Under the pieces are notes generated by a model, which worked only from the letters and a program-made list of their open reading frames with translations, searched no databases and was not told where the DNA came from. The position numbers were made by a program, and so were the translations under genes. DNA of 44,717 bases from Clostridia bacterium BRH_c25 (lineage in GTDB: Bacteria > Bacillota_A > Clostridia > Lutisporales > Lutisporaceae): assembly GCA_001515955.1 (NCBI GenBank), contig LOES01000239.1, positions 1 to 44,717 of the forward strand. Reading direction: 5' to 3'. Of this stretch, positions 40,623 to 44,717 are shown in pieces; position 1 is the stretch's first letter; every line of letters begins with the position of its first letter.

Positions 40623-41810
40623 ATGGGTTTGCATGATCTGGACTTTATTACCCAAAGACTGAATGAACTCAAGGAGCAGGGTGTATACAGGAAGCTGCCT
40701 GTATTGGGGAGCCCGTCAGGCCCAAGAAGTGTAATCAATGGCAGGAATGTAATAAATCTTTCTTCCAATAACTATCTGGGCTTGGCAAATCACCCGAGAC
40801 TCAGGGAAGCAGGCAAAAAGGCAATTGACAAATGGGGCATGGGCGCAGGTGCGGTAAGAACAATCATAGGGACTATGGCCATACATGAAGAACTGGAAGA
40901 GAAGCTTGCAAAGTTCAAGCATGTAGAAGCAGTTCTGGTATTCCAGTCCGGCTTTACTGCAAATGCTGCGGCTATTCCTGGAATAGTTGACAAGGGCGAT
41001 GTAGTTATAAGTGATGAGCTTAACCACGCTTCAATTATCGACGGCTGCAGACTCAGCAAGGCTGCTGTTGTAAGATTCAAGCACAGCGATATGGCTGATC
41101 TTGAAAGAGTGATCAATGAAGTCAAAGACAAATACAATATAAAGATGATAATTACTGACGGCGTTTTCAGCATGGACGGTGATATAGCAAAGCTTCCTGA
41201 AATTGTTGAACTTGCAGAAAAATACGACTGTCTCACCTATGTTGACGATGCACATTCCAGCGGAGTTCTTGGAACCAATGGACAGGGTTCTGCCCACCAT
41301 TTCGGACTGAGCGACAGAGTTGACGTGCAGATAGGAACTCTTTCAAAGGCTATAGGCGTTGTTGGCGGATATGTAGCCGGCAGAAGCAACCTTATAGACT
41401 GGTTGAATCACAGAGGCAGGCCATTCCTCTTCAGTACTGCAGCTCCACCGGCAGTAGCAGCAGCTTGTATTGAAGCAATTAATATATTGTCGGAAAGCAG
41501 AGAACTCACAGACAGAATGTGGGAAAATGCAAATTACTTCAAGAAGAAACTAAATGAACTTGGCTTCAACACAGGTAAGAGTGAAACGCCGATCACTCCT
41601 GTAATAGCAGGGGATGATAAGAAAGCTGTTGAGCTGAGCAAGAGGCTGTTTGAAGAAGGTGTATTTGCGCAGAGCATAGTGTTTCCAACAGTTGCAAAAG
41701 GAGCGGCTAGGGTAAGGACAATTGTTACAGCGGCTCATACAAAAGAAGATCTGGATGAAGCAGTTGCAGCTTTCGCAAAGGTCGGAAGAGAGCTTGGATT
41801 GATAAAGTAA
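40623..41810 (+). CDS. kbl: 2-amino-3-ketobutyrate CoA ligase (glycine C-acetyltransferase)
   Basis: The 395-residue PLP enzyme of the alpha-oxoamine synthase family converts 2-amino-3-ketobutyrate and CoA to glycine and acetyl-CoA. Motifs are [51 protein letters not shown], the cofactor segment [13 protein letters not shown] and the Schiff-base lysine in [17 protein letters not shown] (about K242). [13 protein letters not shown] and [16 protein letters not shown] agree. The context with threonine dehydrogenase favours Kbl over the related 8-amino-7-oxononanoate synthase. The ATG has AGGAGG at seven bases. A strong terminator closes the operon. Confidence 0.95.
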   Translation: MGLHDLDFITQRLNELKEQGVYRKLPVLGSPSGPRSVINGRNVINLSSNNYLGLANHPRLREAGKKAIDKWGMGAGAVRTIIGTMAIHEELEEKLAKFKHVEAVLVFQSGFTANAAAIPGIVDKGDVVISDELNHASIIDGCRLSKAAVVRFKHSDMADLERVINEVKDKYNIKMIITDGVFSMDGDIAKLPEIVELAEKYDCLTYVDDAHSSGVLGTNGQGSAHHFGLSDRVDVQIGTLSKAIGVVGGYVAGRSNLIDWLNHRGRPFLFSTAAPPAVAAACIEAINILSESRELTDRMWENANYFKKKLNELGFNTGKSETPITPVIAGDDKKAVELSKRLFEEGVFAQSIVFPTVAKGAARVRTIVTAAHTKEDLDEAVAAFAKVGRELGLIK

Positions 41811-41811
41811 T

Positions 41812-41840
41812 AAAAAAGCACCGAAAGGTGCTTTTTTATT
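41812..41840 (+). terminator. Terminator after kbl
   Basis: AAAAAAGCACC and GGTGCTTTTTT form an 11-pair stem with a GAAA loop. Confidence 0.93.
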
Positions 41841-41846
41841 ACTTAA

Positions 41847-41866
41847 GCTCCAATATCTATTGGAGC
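41847..41866 (+). promoter_or_regulatory. Perfect palindrome upstream of the GH18 gene
   Basis: GCTCCAATA and TATTGGAGC are perfect inverted repeats around TC. A TATAAT (41907-41912) lies 40 bases downstream. It may be an operator or a second hairpin of the preceding terminator region. Confidence 0.35.
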
Positions 41867-41943
41867 GCTGAAACATTTGCCAACTTTATTACGTCACTAT
41901 TCATGATATAATTAATTAGAAAGTTTGGGGAAGAGGTGTAAAT

Positions 41944-43659
41944 GTGAAGAAATATCTTCTAATTATAGCAGCAGCTTTTATAATCGCAGTAATATCGGGA
42001 ATATATATTTTTCCACAGCTTTGGACAACCACCCAATATACTCCTAACGAAGTACACTTTGTTGTTGAGGGAAGCATTGTCAAGGAAGACTATTCGCTGC
42101 TTTTAGAAAATGGACAGCTTTTATTTCCTATCGAAGCAGTACGGAAATACATCGATCCCAAGGTGCATTGGGATGAAAATGCAAGCAAGGTGGTTTTTAC
42201 GACCAAGGATAAGGTGCTTATAATGAAGACTGGAAAACTCACTGCAATGGTAAATTCCCGTCCTGTTGATGTTAATATTCCGGTAAGACTGGTCGAGGGC
42301 AAGCCTTATATACCGATTCAGGTGCTTGACACCATGTTTGGAATAGAGCTTCAATGGATTGAGAAAAATAATGTTGCTATACTTGATTATAAGAAGAATA
42401 CTGTTCAGGTTGCGGTGGTTCAGAAAGACAACAGGATTATGAGGCTTGAACCTGCCTTATGGTCTCCTGCAGTTAAAAAGGATATCGACAAAGGGGAAAT
42501 TCTAAGGATTTTTGGGGAGCATGAAAAATGGTACAAGGTGCGAAGTGAGGACGGGTTCATAGGATACATCGAGAGGAAGCATGTCAAGACTGAGCTTATA
42601 GCTTCCGGAACGGACATAACTGAGCCTTCAGACAGCAGTGTGGCCTGGAAGCCGGAGCAGGGCAAGATAAATATGACGTGGGAATATGTAGGAAGTAAGA
42701 ATCCTGATATTTCGGGACTGAAAAGCATTAATGGTCTTGATGTGGTATCTCCTACCTGGTTCAATATAGTGGACAAGCAGGGAACCGTAGTCAACAAGGC
42801 TGATAATGGTTATGTGAAATGGGCTCACAATAACGGTTATAAAGTGTGGGCACTTGTAGGAAACGGGTCTGACCCGGAGGTCACTCATGGATTTCTCAAT
42901 AATACAGATACAAGAGAGAAGATATATCAGCAGCTGCTGATATATGCGGAGCTTTATGGACTTGACGGAATCAATATAGATTTTGAAAATATATACTTGA
43001 AGGACAAAGACATGCTTACCCAATTCATGAGAGAGCTTACGCCTCTATTAAAAGAACAGGGACTTGTGGTCTCCATAGATGTAACCTTCAGATCTGCAAG
43101 CGAGAACTGGTCCATGTGCTATGACCGGGAGGCTTTGGCCGGAATAGTGGATTATATTGCTGTAATGGCTTATGACCAGCATTGGGCAGCAAGTCCTGTG
43201 GCAGGGTCGGTAGCAGAGTTTGGATGGGTTGAAAGCAATCTCAAAAGGATACTTGAGCAGGTGCCTAATGAAAAGGTTCTTCTGGGGCTTCCTTTCTACA
43301 CAAGGGTATGGAAGGAAGAAACAGTCAACGGTAAGGTGAAGGTGTCTTCTTCGGCTGTATCCATGGGTTCGGTGGAAAAGATACTGTCGGAAAGGAAGCC
43401 TGAAGTCGTATGGGATGAAGAAAGCGGCCAGCACTATGTCGAGTATAAGGTGGGCAAGGTCACACATAAAATATGGATAGAGGATGAGAAGTCCATAAAC
43501 CTGAAAACCTCTCTGGTTCACAAATATGACCTGGCAGGAGCCGCCTCCTGGAGAAAAGGCTTTGAATCAGAGGATATCTGGGTCGTGCTCCAGGACAGCT
43601 TGAAGGTGAAGCAGAATTATACTCAATGGGCTAATGCAAATAGTGTGGCAGCTGATTAG
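41944..43659 (+). CDS. Copper-amine-oxidase-like / SH3 / GH18 domain protein
   Basis: The 571-residue protein has an N-terminal hydrophobic anchor (about residues 4-24). A copper amine oxidase N-terminal-like domain follows (about 40-150; LLFPIEAVRKYIDPKVHWDE, GKPYIPIQVLDTMFGIELQW). A bacterial SH3 domain lies at about 155-220 (KGEILRIFGEHEKWYKVRSE, GFIGYIERKHVK). A glycoside hydrolase 18 domain of the YvbX type fills about 235-550. The GH18 active strand is LDGINIDFENIYLKD, keeping D-x-x-x-D-x-E, and VDYIAVMAYDQHW and GLPFYTRVWKE support the fold. Likely targets are peptidoglycan or chitin-like glycans; related proteins act in spores. The start is a GTG after AAGAGGTG. The gene stands alone, with a structured non-coding element downstream. 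Confidence 0.9.
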   Translation: MKKYLLIIAAAFIIAVISGIYIFPQLWTTTQYTPNEVHFVVEGSIVKEDYSLLLENGQLLFPIEAVRKYIDPKVHWDENASKVVFTTKDKVLIMKTGKLTAMVNSRPVDVNIPVRLVEGKPYIPIQVLDTMFGIELQWIEKNNVAILDYKKNTVQVAVVQKDNRIMRLEPALWSPAVKKDIDKGEILRIFGEHEKWYKVRSEDGFIGYIERKHVKTELIASGTDITEPSDSSVAWKPEQGKINMTWEYVGSKNPDISGLKSINGLDVVSPTWFNIVDKQGTVVNKADNGYVKWAHNNGYKVWALVGNGSDPEVTHGFLNNTDTREKIYQQLLIYAELYGLDGINIDFENIYLKDKDMLTQFMRELTPLLKEQGLVVSIDVTFRSASENWSMCYDREALAGIVDYIAVMAYDQHWAASPVAGSVAEFGWVESNLKRILEQVPNEKVLLGLPFYTRVWKEETVNGKVKVSSSAVSMGSVEKILSERKPEVVWDEESGQHYVEYKVGKVTHKIWIEDEKSINLKTSLVHKYDLAGAASWRKGFESEDIWVVLQDSLKVKQNYTQWANANSVAAD

Positions 43660-43710
43660 TAAAGAACTTTGCTATAGGTAATATAGTAGTATACTCTGAA
43701 GACAAACTGC

Positions 43711-43925
43711 TGAGCAACCATGTCAATAGCCAAAGTATGCTTATACAGAAATTGTTAATGGCTCTTGTGAATGGAGCCTTAGAAACATCCGTATGCGAGG
43801 CAGGACGCCGAGCAAGCCTTAAAGGTCAAGGATGACCATTTTAAGGCGTTAGGATTTTCTTAGGCGAAATGAACTAGTGCCATCAATTTCTGTATACCCA
43901 TATGTGGCTATGACATGGTTGCTCA
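43711..43925 (+). ncRNA. Candidate structured RNA or palindromic element (long hairpin, 215 nt)
   Basis: The ends of this gene-free segment are long inverted repeats. 43711-43762 begins TGAGCAACCATGTCAATAGC, and 43879-43925 ends GGCTATGACATGGTTGCTCA. They pair over about 45 positions with only small bulges and some G-U pairs. Inside, GCCTTAGAAACATCC (43776-43790) pairs with GGATTTTCTTAGGC (43852-43865). Within that is the hairpin GCCTTAAA-GGTCA / TGACC-TTTTAAGGC (43816-43847), next to a purine-rich unpaired stretch GCGAGGCAGGACGCCGAGC. A TATACT (43690-43695) lies just upstream. There is no T-run terminator and no obvious target duplication. The strand is arbitrary because the palindrome is symmetrical, but the + orientation has the -10. 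It could be a non-coding RNA or a miniature mobile palindrome. The rest of 43660-44014 shows only a short hairpin CTGTA / TACAG near 43950. Confidence 0.55.
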
Positions 43926-44014
43926 ATAGATTCTGCTCCTTTATTATCTGTAGTAAATACAGGCAGGTTTTGGTATCATTAGGGTATATTATTAATTGTA
44001 AAGGCTGATGTTGT

Positions 44015-44717
44015 ATGACTGAAAAAAAGGAAATAAGAATATCGGTAAGGGATCTGGTGGAGTACGCTTACCGCTCAGGGGACCTGGATTCGAGATTTTT
44101 CGGAATGAGCAGAGCCCTTGAAGGAGCCAGGCTGCATCAAAAAATCCAAGGCTTGAGAAAGGATAAGGCAGCAGATGGCGGAGAAAGCTATCATAAGGAA
44201 GTAAGCATATCCAGGACAGTAAGCTGCAATGACCTTGCCTTTATAATATCCGGAAGAATAGACGGACTTATCGAAAGAAGCCAGGACATTATACTGGAGG
44301 AAATAAAGACCACCCTGAGCCCCTTGGAGCACATAACTGAGGATACTTATCCTGTGCATTGGGCTCAGGTAAAATGCTATGCCTATATGTACGCATGTGA
44401 ACATGAAGCAAAGGTGGCCGGCATTCAGCTGACTTACTACAATACAGACAGCGGAGAACAGAAGGTGTTTGTTAAGCCCGCGGTAATTGAAGAGCTTGAG
44501 GAGCACTTTATGGGGATACTGGATAAGTATTGCAGTTGGGCTTATGAAATGCATGAATGGAGCGAACTGAGGGACGGCACTATCAAAAAGCTGGACTTTC
44601 CATACAACGAATACCGTAAGAATCAAAGAAAGCTCGCAGTAGCAGTATATAAGACAATAGCCGCCTCAAAGAGGATTTTCATACAGGCTCCTACAGGAAC
44701 GGGAAAGACAATTTCCG
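44015..44717 (+). CDS. PD-(D/E)XK nuclease-helicase fusion, Rad3/DinG-type (3' partial)
   Basis: The frame runs open from the ATG at 44015 to the window end, so at least 234 residues are present and the rest lies outside. The first 170 residues look like a PD-(D/E)XK nuclease domain of the Cas4/RecB type. SVRDLVEYAYRSGDLD comes first, then HKEVSISRTVSC, then GRIDGLIERSQD and IILEEIKTTLSP, which supply the D and E-x-K active residues. HWAQVKCYAYMYACEHE supplies the Q-Y motif. A helicase domain then starts with the Q-motif-like LDFPYNEYRKNQRKLA and Walker A QAPTGTGKT. This order is that of XPD/DinG-like helicases with an N-terminal nuclease domain, presumed to act in DNA repair. The ribosome site (AAGG) is weak. 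Confidence 0.88.
   Translation, partial: MTEKKEIRISVRDLVEYAYRSGDLDSRFFGMSRALEGARLHQKIQGLRKDKAADGGESYHKEVSISRTVSCNDLAFIISGRIDGLIERSQDIILEEIKTTLSPLEHITEDTYPVHWAQVKCYAYMYACEHEAKVAGIQLTYYNTDSGEQKVFVKPAVIEELEEHFMGILDKYCSWAYEMHEWSELRDGTIKKLDFPYNEYRKNQRKLAVAVYKTIAASKRIFIQAPTGTGKTIS

Overview
The window looks like a chromosomal stretch of an anaerobic, spore-forming, low-GC Gram-positive bacterium of class Clostridia, probably a Ruminiclostridium/Acetivibrio-type lineage. I infer this from an H-type small acid-soluble spore protein, an AgrB/AgrD-type peptide system, strong GGAGG ribosome sites with frequent TTG/GTG starts, S-layer-homology and copper-amine-oxidase-like envelope proteins, cobalamin and TPP riboswitches, and cyanophycin genes. 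The species cannot be fixed from sequence reading alone. The first and last genes are cut by the window edges.

Layout. 1-6.7 kb: the tail of a DUF4349 membrane protein, then polA-coaE-lytic transglycosylase-orphan oligopeptide-binding lipoprotein in one run. 6.8-10 kb: tRNA-Leu(GAG) with a consensus promoter, a tiny protein carrying a duplicated acidic octapeptide, an SLH/copper-amine-oxidase-like surface protein and an iron-dependent alcohol dehydrogenase. 10-13.9 kb: a cobalamin riboswitch with a terminator, followed by a B12-type ABC importer (binding lipoprotein, ATPase with an extra C-terminal domain, permease), with repeat-rich spacers. 14-16.9 kb: a nucleoid-associated protein, a threonine aldolase and a membrane-anchored unknown. 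17-20.3 kb: an agr-like quorum-sensing locus (LytTR regulator and GHKL kinase on +; agrB and a 45-residue agrD on -), then sspH. 20.5-24.3 kb: cyanophycinase, cyanophycin synthetase and a small partner ORF. 24.6-27.5 kb: a small unknown, a structured leader ending in a terminator ahead of a NhaC-type antiporter, and a DegV protein. 27.6-31 kb: surface and secreted proteins (SLH-GH18, copper-amine-oxidase-like, lipoprotein). 31.1-33.1 kb: an accessory islet with a ParE/Phd toxin-antitoxin pair, orphan small ORFs and decayed sequence, next to tRNA-Thr(CGT). 33.1-41.8 kb: a small membrane protein, a lipoprotein, a DMT exporter, a TPP riboswitch with thiT, a lipoprotein, a nucleoside phosphorylase, a FAH-family hydrolase, and threonine dehydrogenase plus 2-amino-3-ketobutyrate CoA ligase. 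41.9 kb to the end: a copper-amine-oxidase/SH3/GH18 protein, a 215-nt self-complementary element, and the start of a nuclease-helicase fusion.

How the genes fit together. Two vitamin uptake units are each controlled by their own riboswitch. Threonine can be cleaved to glycine by two routes (aldolase, or dehydrogenase plus Kbl). Cyanophycin genes allow storage and recovery of arginine and aspartate, and they diverge from a spore-protein gene. The agr locus contains every part needed to make, export and sense a cyclic peptide.

The most promising unexplained items are the 215-nt palindromic RNA-like element at 43711-43925, the riboswitch-like leader before the NhaC-type gene, the agr locus with its short agrD, and the alternative hairpins between cphB and cphA.
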